Positions 1-9,436 of a stretch of 53,822 nt of DNA are shown here, piece by piece. The stretch's first letter is position 1. Every line of letters begins with the position of its first letter. The notes beneath the pieces were generated by a model. That model ran no database searches. It was not told where the DNA came from and saw only the letters and a program-made list of their open reading frames with translations. The DNA comes from Ideonella aquatica. GTDB taxonomy: Bacteria > Pseudomonadota > Gammaproteobacteria > Burkholderiales > Burkholderiaceae_C. A program made the translations under genes and the position numbers. The stretch covers positions 1-53,822 of the forward strand of contig NZ_JAGQDE010000027.1 in NCBI RefSeq assembly GCF_018069755.1, written 5' to 3'.

Positions 1-533
1 AGCAGCACAAGATGCTCAAGAGCGCCCAGGCCGCCGCCGACACCTTCTGGAAGGCCGGCTCGATCCGCAAGGGCGCTGAAACCCTGGCCGAAGGCACCGC
101 CTTCCGCTACATCGCCGAGCAGGGCCTGAAGGCCAGTGAACACCACGAGGGCACGCTGGTCGAGAACATCGACCTGAACACCTGGATCGGCATGAGCGTG
201 CAGCGCGCCAGCGACAACATCAACAGCCGCCTGCAGGATGGCCTGGCCTTCCTGGCCACGGTGGGCTCCACCGCCCCGTTCGTGGGTCTGTTCGGTACTG
301 TCTGGGGCATCTACCACGCGCTGACCGCCATCGGCATCGCCGGCCAGGCCTCGATCGACAAGGTCGCCGGCCCGGTGGGCGAGGCGCTGATCATGACCGC
401 CTTCGGCCTGGCCGTGGCGGTGCCCGCGGTGATGGGCTACAACTGGCTGATCCGCCGCAACAAGAGCGTCATGGAGAAGGTCCGCGCCTTCTCGGGCGAC
501 CTGCACAACGTGCTGCTGGCCGGCAAGAAGTAA
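1..533 (+). CDS. exbB: MotA/TolQ/ExbB-family proton channel protein (5' partial)
   Basis: The frame is open from the window edge, so the true start lies upstream; the Met at position 12 is internal. ExbB-family proteins form the inner-membrane proton channel that, with ExbD, energises TonB-dependent outer-membrane transport. The visible part holds the family's second and third membrane segments. The second follows the conserved stretch around FVGLFGTVWGIYHAL and the third runs through ALIMTAFGLAVAVPAV, with a basic cytoplasmic tail after it. The first membrane segment is missing upstream. Two exbD genes follow on the same strand, supporting ExbB over MotA or TolQ; a second, complete TolQ is encoded at 35644. 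A gap of about 120 bp holding a hairpin repeat separates it from the first exbD. Confidence 0.88.
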   Translation, partial: QHKMLKSAQAAADTFWKAGSIRKGAETLAEGTAFRYIAEQGLKASEHHEGTLVENIDLNTWIGMSVQRASDNINSRLQDGLAFLATVGSTAPFVGLFGTVWGIYHALTAIGIAGQASIDKVAGPVGEALIMTAFGLAVAVPAVMGYNWLIRRNKSVMEKVRAFSGDLHNVLLAGKK

Positions 534-542
534 GGGCCCCAA

Positions 543-607
543 GACCTCGCCCTGAGGGCGAGGTCGCCCCCCGAGGGGAGCGATTTCCCTTGGGGCGGCC
601 CGGCGGG
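543..607. repeat. REP-like palindromic element between exbB and exbD
   Basis: A perfect 10-bp inverted repeat (543-552 with 556-565, loop TGA) is followed by GCCCCCCGAGGGG (566-578) and CTTGGGGCGGCCCGGCG (589-605). The second part aligns well with the unit of the tandem array at 36781-37009, which has the same GCCCCCCGAGGGG core and a closely similar GGGCGGCC block at similar spacing. It therefore looks like one member of a dispersed intergenic repeat family. The first hairpin could also attenuate transcription between exbB and exbD, but no T run follows it. Confidence 0.6.
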
Positions 608-654
608 AAATCCTTCCCGTCGCCACCCTGAACTGCTGTGCAAAGGATCTTGCC

Positions 655-1083
655 ATGGCCATGAGCGTAGGCTCCGCCGAAGACGGCGAAGAGCAGATGA
701 ACTCCAGCATCAACACCACGCCGCTGGTGGACGTGATGCTGGTGCTGCTGATCATTTTCCTGATCACGATTCCGGCGATCACCCAGTCGATCCAGTTGTC
801 GCTGCCCAAGGAGCGCAACGTGGTGACGGTGACCAAGCCGGAGAACATCCTGCTGGGCGTGTCCAAGGACGGCGACGTCTACTGGAACACCAAGCTGATG
901 CCCGACAACGAGGCGCTGGTCGAGGCGCTGAAAAAGGAGTCGGTCAAGGATCCGCAGCCCGAGGTCCACATCCGCGGCGACGAGAACGTGCGCTACGAAT
1001 CCGTGGGCAAAGTGATCGTGGCCTGCCAGCGCGCCGGCATCGCCAAGGTGGCCTTCGTCACCGAGCCGCCGCCCAACCAATAA
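655..1083 (+). CDS. exbD: ExbD/TolR-family biopolymer transport protein (first copy)
   Basis: This 142-residue protein has the ExbD/TolR plan: a short cytoplasmic N-terminus, one membrane segment (about residues 24-43) beginning TTPLVDVMLVLLIIF and carrying the conserved membrane Asp that takes part in proton use, then a periplasmic domain. With ExbB it couples the proton gradient to TonB. The start is supported by AAAGGA seven bases upstream. A second exbD lies 12 bp downstream, and the two share the N-terminal MAMSVGS and the same membrane segment, so they arose by duplication. The periplasmic halves have diverged, so the copies may form a mixed ExbD dimer or serve different TonB proteins; that is inference. 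Confidence 0.92.
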   Translation: MAMSVGSAEDGEEQMNSSINTTPLVDVMLVLLIIFLITIPAITQSIQLSLPKERNVVTVTKPENILLGVSKDGDVYWNTKLMPDNEALVEALKKESVKDPQPEVHIRGDENVRYESVGKVIVACQRAGIAKVAFVTEPPPNQ

Positions 1084-1095
1084 GGAGAACTGGCC

Positions 1096-1518
1096 ATGGC
1101 CATGAGCGTTGGGTCGTCCGATGACGACATGATGGTGGAGATGAACACCACGCCGCTGATTGACGTGATGCTGGTGCTGCTGATCATGTTCATCATCACC
1201 ATCCCGGTGCAGACGCACGCGGTGAAGATGAACATGCCGGTCAACAACCAGAGCGCGCCGCCGCCCACGCCGCCGGAGATCATCCGCATCGACGTGGACT
1301 TTGACGGCACGATCACCTGGAACGGCGAGACGGTGCCGGGTCGCGGCGAGCTGCAGGCCAAGCTCTACCGCATCGCCCAGCTGCCCGACCAGCCCGAGGT
1401 GCACCTGCGCCCCAACAAGCTGGTGACCTACAAGCATGTCGCGATGGTGATGGCCGAGGCGCAGCGCCTGGGCGTCACCAAGATCGGCATCGTCGGCAAC
1501 GAGCAATTCATGAACTGA
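1096..1518 (+). CDS. exbD: ExbD/TolR-family biopolymer transport protein (second copy)
   Basis: A 140-residue paralogue of the preceding protein. The N-terminus is slightly shorter, the membrane segment (about residues 18-37) again contains TTPLIDVMLVLLIMF with its Asp, and a periplasmic domain follows. A strong Shine-Dalgarno sequence, AAGGAGA, sits seven bases before the ATG and only just after the first exbD stop, so the two genes are almost certainly translated from one message. The periplasmic domain has a proline-rich stretch (PPPTPPE, about residues 55-61) not present in its neighbour. Tandem exbD pairs behind exbB are common in Gram-negative TonB loci. The role is as for the first copy; which TonB they serve cannot be told because the upstream part of the locus is outside the window. 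Confidence 0.92.
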   Translation: MAMSVGSSDDDMMVEMNTTPLIDVMLVLLIMFIITIPVQTHAVKMNMPVNNQSAPPPTPPEIIRIDVDFDGTITWNGETVPGRGELQAKLYRIAQLPDQPEVHLRPNKLVTYKHVAMVMAEAQRLGVTKIGIVGNEQFMN

Positions 1519-1608
1519 GGCCTCGGCCTCGCCTGTGCAGGGGATCGGCCGGACAACGGACCGGTCCCTTGTCACGTTGGAACCCCACTGCCACCTTTTC
1601 GACACGCT

Positions 1609-2817
1609 ATGACCTCCCTGCGCGCTCTCACCCTTGCCCTGTTGACTGCCGGCTGCCTGTCTGCCGTCCAGGCCCAAAGCCTGCGTCCCGAGGTGGGCAA
1701 GCCGCTGCAGGCGGCCAGTGAACTGCTGCGTGCCGGCAAGGCCAAGGAGGCCCTGGCCAAGGTCCGCGAGGCCGACGCCGTGGGCGGCAAGAGCGCCCAG
1801 GAACAGCTGATGATTGACCGCATGCGCGGCGCAGCGGCCCAGCGTGCGGGTGACAACGCCACGGCGGCGCAGGCCTTTGAGTCGGCCTTCAATTCGGGCA
1901 AGCTGTCGGGCGGCGAGCAGATCCAGATGGCCGAGTCCCTGGCCTTTGCGTACTCGCAGCTCAAGGACAACGCGCGCGCCTCGCAGTGGGTGCAGAAGGC
2001 CTTGTCGCTGGGCAGCCAGAGCCAGCAGCTCAAGCAGCTGCAAGCCTATCTGCAAGGGGCCAGCGGCGACTACAACGCGATCGCCAAGGATGCCCAGGGC
2101 GCGATCTCGGCCGCCGAACAGGCTGGCCGCCGTCCGGAAGAAGGCGATCTGCTGCGCCTGGCCGACGCCCAGCAGCGCACCAACAATGCGTCGGGCCAGT
2201 TTGCCACGCTGGAAAAGCTGGTCGCCTACTACCCGAAGAAGGACTACTGGGCCGCCACGCTGGGCCGCCTGCCGCGCAAGTCGGGCTTCTCCGACCGTTT
2301 CTCGCTCGACCTGATGCGCCTGCGCCTGGCCACCGGCAACCTCACCAAGACCGAGGAATACATGGAGATGGCCCAGCTGGCCCTGCAGGCCGGCTACGCC
2401 ACCGAGGCCAAGCAGATCGTCGAGAAGGGTTTTGCGGCCGGCGCCTTGGGCACCGGCGCCGAGGCCGAGCGCCACAAGCGCCTGCGCGACCTGGCGGTCA
2501 AGCAAGAGGCCGAAACCGCGGCCAGCCGTGACAAGGACATCGCTGAAGCCACCGCCGCCAAGGATGGCAACGCACTGGTGCAGCTGGGCAGCGTGCTGGC
2601 CGCTGCCGGGCAGCCCGACAAGGGCATCAGCCTGATTGAGCAGGGCATGGCCAAGGGCAGCCTGAAGCGGCCTGAAGACGCCAAGCTGCGCCTGGGCCGC
2701 GCCATGATGCTGAGCAAGAACAAGAGCAAGGCCCAGCAGACGCTGCGCAGCGTCCAGGGCACCGACGGTGTGGCCGACATCGCCCGCCTCTACGCCATCC
2801 TGGCCGGCCAGTCCTGA
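1609..2817 (+). CDS. secreted tetratricopeptide-like repeat protein
   Basis: A 402-residue protein with a clear signal peptide (basic start, hydrophobic LALLTAGCLSAV, likely cut after VQA near residue 23). The mature part is almost wholly helical with degenerate TPR-like helix pairs: alternating Ala/Leu-rich helices such as AASELLRAGKAKEALAKV near the N-terminus, and AGQPDKGISLIEQGMAKGS near the C-terminus. It is probably a periplasmic scaffold. TPR proteins of this size often follow ExbB/ExbD pairs in Burkholderiales, so it may belong to the same energy-transduction operon (90-bp gap, same strand). TAGC in the signal region resembles a lipobox but has Thr at -3, so I prefer signal peptidase I. 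The exact function is unknown. Confidence 0.8.
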   Translation: MTSLRALTLALLTAGCLSAVQAQSLRPEVGKPLQAASELLRAGKAKEALAKVREADAVGGKSAQEQLMIDRMRGAAAQRAGDNATAAQAFESAFNSGKLSGGEQIQMAESLAFAYSQLKDNARASQWVQKALSLGSQSQQLKQLQAYLQGASGDYNAIAKDAQGAISAAEQAGRRPEEGDLLRLADAQQRTNNASGQFATLEKLVAYYPKKDYWAATLGRLPRKSGFSDRFSLDLMRLRLATGNLTKTEEYMEMAQLALQAGYATEAKQIVEKGFAAGALGTGAEAERHKRLRDLAVKQEAETAASRDKDIAEATAAKDGNALVQLGSVLAAAGQPDKGISLIEQGMAKGSLKRPEDAKLRLGRAMMLSKNKSKAQQTLRSVQGTDGVADIARLYAILAGQS

Positions 2818-2825
2818 GCGACGCC

Positions 2826-3791
2826 GTGACGCTGCCGCCCTGGCTGGTGCCGCTGGGCAGCGGCGTCCACCTGATCGACACCGCCTTTCAGCGCGACCAT
2901 TTCGACGCTGCCTATCTGGTGGTTGACCAGGGCCGCGCGGCCTTCATCGACACCGGCACCGGCCGCGCCCTGCCCCGCCTGCTGGGTGCGCTGGATGCCT
3001 TGGGCCTGGCGCCTGACGCGGTGGACTGGGTGATTCCCACCCATGTCCATCTGGACCACGCCGGCGGCGTGGGACCGCTGATGCAGCACCTGCCCCAGGC
3101 CCGCGTGCTGGTGCACCCGCGCGGTGCGCGCCATCTGATCGATCCCGGTGCGCTGTACCAGGGTGCGCTGGCGGTCTATGGCCAGGCCGAGATGGACCGC
3201 TCCTATGGCCAGTTGGTGGCCGTGCCCGCCGAGCGCGTGGACAGCAGCCACGATGGCCTGCAGGTCCGGCTGGGCGGCCGGCAGTTGGAGCTGGTCGACA
3301 CCCCGGGCCATGCCCGCCACCACCACGCGATCTGGGACCCGGTGAGCCGCGGCTGGTTCACAGGCGATACCTTCGGCCTGTCGTACCGCGAGTTTGACGT
3401 CGACGGTCGCGCCTGGATCCTGCCCACCAGCACGCCGGTGCAGTTCGAACCCGAGCCGCTGGCCGCCACCATCCAGCGCCTGCGGGCGCGCCAGCCAGAC
3501 TGCGTCTACCTGACCCACTACGGACGCCTGGGCGATGTCCAGCGGCTGGCCGACAGCCTGCTGGCGCAGCTGACCGACATGGTGGCGCTGGGCCGGTCGG
3601 TGGCGCCCGGCCCGGAGCGGCACGGGCAGTTGCGCGCCGGGCTGTTGCGGCTGTATGTCGACGCTCTGGCGCGACACGGCTGCCAGTTGGACCCGGCCCA
3701 GGTGGCCGAGGCGCTGGCCATCGACATCGAGCTCAACGCCCAGGGCCTGGCCATCTGGCTGGACCGCAGCGCCAGTCAGACCGCGAATTGA
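2826..3791 (+). CDS. MBL-fold metallo-hydrolase
   Basis: This 321-residue protein has the metallo-beta-lactamase fold. The zinc motif HVHLDH lies at residues 73-78, a further metal His sits in TPGH (about 162), and a bridging Asp in FTGD (about 181). The second half ends with THYG, as in glyoxalase II-like hydrolases. It lacks a signal peptide and is presumably cytoplasmic. The start is a GTG nine bases after the stop of the upstream repeat protein; an ATG start giving the full fold is not available. The substrate cannot be read from the sequence. Members of this group hydrolyse thioesters, lactones or phosphodiesters. No neighbouring gene points to a pathway. Confidence 0.82.
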   Translation: MTLPPWLVPLGSGVHLIDTAFQRDHFDAAYLVVDQGRAAFIDTGTGRALPRLLGALDALGLAPDAVDWVIPTHVHLDHAGGVGPLMQHLPQARVLVHPRGARHLIDPGALYQGALAVYGQAEMDRSYGQLVAVPAERVDSSHDGLQVRLGGRQLELVDTPGHARHHHAIWDPVSRGWFTGDTFGLSYREFDVDGRAWILPTSTPVQFEPEPLAATIQRLRARQPDCVYLTHYGRLGDVQRLADSLLAQLTDMVALGRSVAPGPERHGQLRAGLLRLYVDALARHGCQLDPAQVAEALAIDIELNAQGLAIWLDRSASQTAN

Positions 3792-3800
3792 CGGCTCTCA

Positions 3801-3820
3801 GGCCCGTTGTTCGACGGGCC
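3801..3820 (+). terminator. hairpin after the MBL hydrolase gene
   Basis: GGCCCGT (3801-3807) pairs perfectly with ACGGGCC (3814-3820) around the loop TGTTCG, ten bases past the stop codon at 3791. No T run follows, so it is a weak intrinsic terminator or a 3'-end stabilising hairpin. Confidence 0.4.
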
Positions 3821-3903
3821 GGGCACCCGGCACAGGCCTAAGCTTCCGGGCAAGACCACCCCCTGCCTGCCCAGGGCCCGCCCATGCTGTCCACGAGCCC
3901 GCC

Positions 3904-5535
3904 ATGCGTCTGAACCTGCCGGTGATCCCGGAGGAATACCTGCTGCCGCCCGGCGCCAGCCTGGTGTCCACCACCGACCTCAAGGGGCGCATCACCTACT
4001 GCAACGCCGCCTTCATCGAGGTCAGCGGCTACACCCGCGATGAGTTGATGGGCCAGCCCCACAACCTGATCCGCCACCCGGACATGCCCGCCGAGGGCTT
4101 TCGCGACCTGTGGGCGACGATCGCCGCTGGCCGTCCCTGGACCGGCGTGGTCAAGAACCGCCGCAAGGACGGCCGCCATTACTGGGTCCAGGCGAATGTG
4201 ACGCCGATCGTCGAGGACGGCCAACCAGTGGGCTACTTGTCAGTGCGCGGCGTGCCCACGCGTGAGCAGGTGGCCGCCTGCGAGGCGCTGTACGCCACGA
4301 TGCGTGCGGAAGCCCAGGCGGGACGGTTGCTGCATGTGCTGAAGGCCGGCCGCGTGCTGCGCGCCGACTGGCGAGGCCGGCTGGCGCAAGCCCTGCAGCT
4401 GGGCCTGGGACAGCGCGTGAGCCTGAGCGTTGGCGCCATCGGTCTGGCCGGCGTGCTCGCCGGCACGGGACTCGCCCGCGCACTGGATGGACAAGCGCTG
4501 GCCGCGGCCGTCGTCGCCGTCGGCGCCCTGGCCACCTTTGGTGGGGGCTGGTGGCTCAACCGACTGACCACGCGGCCGATGCTGTCCCTGCTGCGCACCG
4601 CCAACCGCATGGCCGCCGGTGACATGACTCAGGTGCTGGCCAGTGACCGCGATGACCTGGTGGGCCAATTCATCCGGGCGTTGAACCAGCTGAATGTGAA
4701 TCTGCGCTCGATCGTGGCCGATGCCCGCGCCGAGGTCGACCGCATGCGCGCCGCGGCACGCGAGATCGCCGTGGGCAACCAGGACCTGTCGCAGCGCACC
4801 GAAAGCCAGGCGGCGAACCTGCAGCGCACGGCATCGTCGATGGAAGCCATCACCGGCACCGTGCGCCACAACGCCGACACGGCCCGCCAGGCCGCGCAAT
4901 GCGCCCAGCAGGCCAACGCCGTGACGCTGGAAGGCGCCGACGCGGTGCAACAGGTGACCGCCACGATGCATGGCATCCGCGATTCGTCGGGCCGCATCGA
5001 CGAGATCATCGGCGTCATCGAAGGCATCGCCTTCCAGACCAACCTGCTGGCCCTGAACGCCGCGGTCGAGGCCGCACGCGCCGGCGCCCAGGGCCGCGGG
5101 TTTGCGGTCGTGGCGGGCGAGGTGCGCGCACTGGCACAGCGCAGCTCGGCAGCGGCGCGCGAGGTCAAGCACATCATCGACGACTCCAGCCACCGCGTGG
5201 CCACCGGCAACCAGCTCACCGAGGCGGCCGGCGGCACGATGGGCCATGCGATGAACTCGGTGCGCCAGGTCAGCCAGCTGATCGACGAGATCAGCCAGGG
5301 CGCCGACCGCCAGCTGCAGGACATCTCCGAAGTGACCGCCGCGGTCTCCAGCCTGGACGAGATCACCCAGAAGAACGCCGCGCTGGTGGAACAGGTGGCG
5401 GCAGCGGCCATGCAGCTGGAGTCACAGGCCCTGGCCGTGGCCGATGCCGTGTCGGTGTTCCGCCTGCATCAAGGCGATCACCACGCCGCACCCGACGCCG
5501 TGGCGCTGCGCCAGGCCGCCAAGGCGAACGCCTGA
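3904..5535 (+). CDS. PAS-containing methyl-accepting chemotaxis protein (Aer-like)
   Basis: A 543-residue chemoreceptor. It starts with a PAS domain (residues about 15-115) of the Aer type: the segment NAAFIEVSGYTRDELMG followed by HNLIRHPDMP matches the FAD-binding PAS of aerotaxis receptors. A membrane hairpin (about 172-218) comes next with no periplasmic domain, then HAMP (about 220-275) and a long signalling domain with the conserved tip around FQTNLLALNAAVEAARAG. It ends in QAAKANA and has no CheR-tethering pentapeptide. It should relay redox or oxygen state to CheA/CheW. The ATG at 3904 is chosen because upstream codons of the open frame read as the tail of the preceding gene in another frame and as a proline/arginine-rich stretch without domain character. 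Confidence 0.9.
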   Translation: MRLNLPVIPEEYLLPPGASLVSTTDLKGRITYCNAAFIEVSGYTRDELMGQPHNLIRHPDMPAEGFRDLWATIAAGRPWTGVVKNRRKDGRHYWVQANVTPIVEDGQPVGYLSVRGVPTREQVAACEALYATMRAEAQAGRLLHVLKAGRVLRADWRGRLAQALQLGLGQRVSLSVGAIGLAGVLAGTGLARALDGQALAAAVVAVGALATFGGGWWLNRLTTRPMLSLLRTANRMAAGDMTQVLASDRDDLVGQFIRALNQLNVNLRSIVADARAEVDRMRAAAREIAVGNQDLSQRTESQAANLQRTASSMEAITGTVRHNADTARQAAQCAQQANAVTLEGADAVQQVTATMHGIRDSSGRIDEIIGVIEGIAFQTNLLALNAAVEAARAGAQGRGFAVVAGEVRALAQRSSAAAREVKHIIDDSSHRVATGNQLTEAAGGTMGHAMNSVRQVSQLIDEISQGADRQLQDISEVTAAVSSLDEITQKNAALVEQVAAAAMQLESQALAVADAVSVFRLHQGDHHAAPDAVALRQAAKANA

Positions 5536-5547
5536 GCGCGCAGCGGC

Positions 5548-6168
5548 TCAGCGCGCCAGCGCCGAGGCCTCGCGCGCCAGCTGCGTGATGCGGGCCCAGT
5601 CCCCATTGCGCACCGCGTCGGCCGGGGTCAGCCACGAGCCGCCACAGACCTTGACGTTGGGCAGCGCCAGAAAATCAGGCGCGGTGGCCAGGCTGATGCC
5701 GCCGGTGGGGCAGAACACCACATCGGCGAATGGGCCAGCCAGCGCCTTGAGCATCGGGATGCCCCCCGCCGCCGTGGCCGGAAAGAACTTCAGGAAAGAC
5801 AGGCCATCGGCCTGTGCCGCCATCACCTCGCTGGCGGTGGCCACGCCGGGCAGCAGCGGCAGGCCGATCTCGCGGCAGGCCGCGCCCAGTTCGGCGGTGT
5901 AGCCCGGGCTGACGCCGAAGACCGCACCGGCCTCGTGCGCCGCCCGGGCGTCGGCTGCCTGGCGCAGCGTGCCGGCGCCGACGATCGCGCCGGGCACGGC
6001 GCTCATCGCGCGGATCGCTTGCAGCGCCACCGGCGTGCGCAGCGTCACCTCCAGCACCCGCACGCCGCCGGCCACCAGGGCCTCGGCCAGGGGCACGGCA
6101 TCGGCCAGGCGGTCAATGACGATGACGGGGATGACGGGGCCGTGGTCGACCAGTTCAAGGGTGTTCAT
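5548..6168 (-). CDS. eda: 2-dehydro-3-deoxy-phosphogluconate aldolase
   Basis: KDPG aldolase cleaves 2-keto-3-deoxy-6-phosphogluconate to pyruvate and glyceraldehyde-3-phosphate, the last step of the Entner-Doudoroff pathway. The 206-residue protein has the class I aldolase barrel: the catalytic Glu in LEVTLRT (about residue 40), GAGTL, the Schiff-base Lys in FLKFFPA (about residue 127), and the phosphate-binding CPTGG. The ATG at 6168 is preferred over a TTG five codons upstream. It lies 27 bp behind edd on the same strand, so the two form an operon under the promoter at 8075-8103. The chemoreceptor gene converges on it with only 12 bp between the stops. Confidence 0.95.
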   Translation of the reverse strand: MNTLELVDHGPVIPVIVIDRLADAVPLAEALVAGGVRVLEVTLRTPVALQAIRAMSAVPGAIVGAGTLRQAADARAAHEAGAVFGVSPGYTAELGAACREIGLPLLPGVATASEVMAAQADGLSFLKFFPATAAGGIPMLKALAGPFADVVFCPTGGISLATAPDFLALPNVKVCGGSWLTPADAVRNGDWARITQLAREASALAR

Positions 6169-6195
6169 GGCGGATCGAGACAAGGGGTTCGGGGT

Positions 6196-8028
<1,833 letters not shown>

Positions 8029-8074
8029 CCGGGGGCCCTTGGAAGCGTCTGACGAGTCTGTAACCATGCCTTCA

Positions 8075-8103
8075 ATTATCAGGTAACTTGGTTACATGGT
8101 CAA
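8075..8103 (-). promoter_or_regulatory. sigma-70 promoter of edd-eda
   Basis: On the minus strand the -35 TTGACC (8098-8103) and the -10 GATAAT (8075-8080) are separated by exactly 17 bp, giving near-consensus housekeeping spacing. Transcription should start near 8068, about 40 bases before the chosen edd ATG. The spacer is filled by the palindrome described in the next entry. Confidence 0.8.
8082..8096 (-). promoter_or_regulatory. palindromic operator in the edd promoter (HexR-like)
   Basis: Minus-strand TGTAACCAAGTTACC contains the perfect inverted repeat GTAAC-N3-GTTAC and lies entirely between the -35 and -10 boxes. The layout resembles the HexR box (TGTARTNNNAYTACA), differing at the inner position of each half. 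A further TGTAACC half site, in the opposite orientation, lies at 8059-8065 near the transcription start. HexR, an RpiR-family regulator that senses KDPG, controls edd/eda in many proteobacteria; no hexR gene is in the window, so the assignment is inference. chaC, on the other strand, may share the site. Confidence 0.65.
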
Positions 8104-8132
8104 ACCCCCGCCAACACACCCACAATGGGCGC

Positions 8133-8732
8133 ATGCACCCGGCCCTGCCCGATTCCCGCGACCCCGCGCCGCTGCTGGCCCGCACGCTGCACGAGTGGGG
8201 CGGCCAGGGACCGCTGTGGCTGTTCGCCTATGGCTCGCTGATCTGGAAGCCCGACTTCGACGCCGTTGAGCAGCATCCCGCGCAGGTGATGGGTTGGCAT
8301 CGCTGCCTGCGCATGCGCTCGCGCATCAACCGCGGCACACCGGAACAGCCCGGCCTGGTGCTGGCCCTGGTGCGCGGCGGCAGTTGCCGCGGCCTGGCGC
8401 TGCGGCTGCCGGACGAGTCCGCCGAGGCCACGCTGCGCCAACTGTGGCTGCGCGAGATGCCCACCGGCACCTACACGCCACGCTGGCTGCGCTGCCACAC
8501 ACCGCAGGGGCCGCTGCGCGCGCTGGCCTTCACCTTGGACCGGCACAGCCCGGCCCATGTGGGTGCGCTGGCCGATCAGGAGCTGCTGCACATCCTGCGC
8601 CACGCCCAGGGCCGCTATGGGCGCACGCTGGACTACCTGGTGCAGACCGAGGAGGCACTGCGCCGCTGCGGGATCACCGACCGGCACCTGGCCTCACAGG
8701 TCCGCCTGGCCCGCCAGCACGGCTTACTCTGA
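8133..8732 (+). CDS. chaC: gamma-glutamylcyclotransferase, ChaC family
   Basis: ChaC-type enzymes degrade cytosolic glutathione to 5-oxoproline and Cys-Gly. The 199-residue protein has the substrate-binding FAYGSLIW (about residues 31-38) and the downstream REMPTGTY carrying the probable catalytic Glu (about residue 109), followed by the usual helical C-terminus. The ATG at 8133 is chosen because the conserved HEWG/FAYGSL region begins shortly after it; an in-frame ATG 45 bases earlier overlaps the edd operator region. It is transcribed away from edd and overlaps the tail of the next gene by nine bases, stop against stop. Confidence 0.88.
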   Translation: MHPALPDSRDPAPLLARTLHEWGGQGPLWLFAYGSLIWKPDFDAVEQHPAQVMGWHRCLRMRSRINRGTPEQPGLVLALVRGGSCRGLALRLPDESAEATLRQLWLREMPTGTYTPRWLRCHTPQGPLRALAFTLDRHSPAHVGALADQELLHILRHAQGRYGRTLDYLVQTEEALRRCGITDRHLASQVRLARQHGLL

Positions 8733-9350
8733 CGACGCCAGCGCGTCCTCGCCGCGGCCCGACAGCTGGGCGCGCAGCGCGGCCAGGTCGGACTCGGTGT
8801 CCAAGTCGACCAGCACGCCCGGGTCGTCGACCTCGATGCCCTGGGTGGGGTAGCGCACCAGCAAACGACGAGCCCCCTCATCGCCCTGCAGGCGCACCAG
8901 TTCAGAGTACAGCTCGCCGCCAAAACCCACCGGGTGACCACGGCGCCCACGGTGCTGCGCATAGGCGATCGGCTGGCTCACCAGCGCGGCGGCCACCTTC
9001 TGCAAGGTGCGCGGCTGCACCAGCGGCATGTCGCCCGGCAGCACCAGCCAGCCCGGTGCCGAGGCCCTGGCCCCGACGCCCGCAGCGATGGAATCACCCA
9101 TGCCGCCGCGCGCCTGGCCGCCCGGCCCGCCCAGCACCACCAGGTCACGGCGTGCGACCAGCGGGGCCACGTCCTCGGCCAGCGCCGGCGTGGTGACCAC
9201 CACCACCGGCAAGCCGCTGGCGATCGCGTGGCGCACGGTCATGGCCAGCACGCTGCCGTCGCCCAGGGGCTCAGCCAGCTTGTGGCGCGGTCCGTGGTAG
9301 CGCGAGCCCAGGCCAGCCGCCAGTACCAGGATGACAGGAAGCTTGGTCAT
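8724..9350 (-). CDS. MobA/MocA-like nucleotidyltransferase
   Basis: A 208-residue protein of the NTP-transferase fold. The N-terminal VLAAGLGSRYHG with HKL soon after is the nucleotide-binding loop and Lys of the MobA/MocA group, and LPGDMPLV (about residues 105-112) holds the metal-binding Asp. RRGHPVGF follows, as in MocA (molybdopterin cytidylyltransferase) and related proteins found beside xanthine dehydrogenase or CO dehydrogenase genes. No molybdoenzyme gene is nearby, so cytidylyl versus guanylyl transfer, and even molybdenum cofactor as substrate, remain inference. It is transcribed divergently from pdxH across an 86-bp gap. Confidence 0.78.
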   Translation of the reverse strand: MTKLPVILVLAAGLGSRYHGPRHKLAEPLGDGSVLAMTVRHAIASGLPVVVVTTPALAEDVAPLVARRDLVVLGGPGGQARGGMGDSIAAGVGARASAPGWLVLPGDMPLVQPRTLQKVAAALVSQPIAYAQHRGRRGHPVGFGGELYSELVRLQGDEGARRLLVRYPTQGIEVDDPGVLVDLDTESDLAALRAQLSGRGEDALASSE

Positions 9351-9400
9351 GACGGGCTGAGCATCGCGCCAGCGACCGGGTGCGCAAAGCTGGGACGATC

Positions 9401-9430
9401 ACCTAAGGCCTTGCACCTAGGTACTACACT
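9401..9430. promoter_or_regulatory. twin short palindromes and possible pdxH -10 box
   Basis: Two adjacent 8-bp perfect palindromes, AAGGCCTT (9405-9412) and ACCTAGGT (9415-9422), stand just upstream of TACACT (9425-9430), a plausible -10 for pdxH. A start point 6-7 bases past that box would fall on the pdxH ATG at 9437. The matching -35 region (about 9402-9407) is poor. The pair lies in the divergent gap between the nucleotidyltransferase gene and pdxH and could be an operator. Confidence 0.3.
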
Positions 9431-9436
9431 GATCCT

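Noticed and set aside
1609-1690. Lipobox-like TAGC in the signal region of the repeat protein
   Set aside because: Position -3 is Thr, not Leu/Val/Ile, and a normal signal peptidase I site (VQA) follows closely.
469-2505. Very long open minus-strand frame opposite the exbD and repeat-protein genes
   Set aside because: It is a shadow of G/C third-position bias. Its translation is Gly/His/Arg/Leu-rich with no domains, while the plus strand holds recognisable ExbD proteins.
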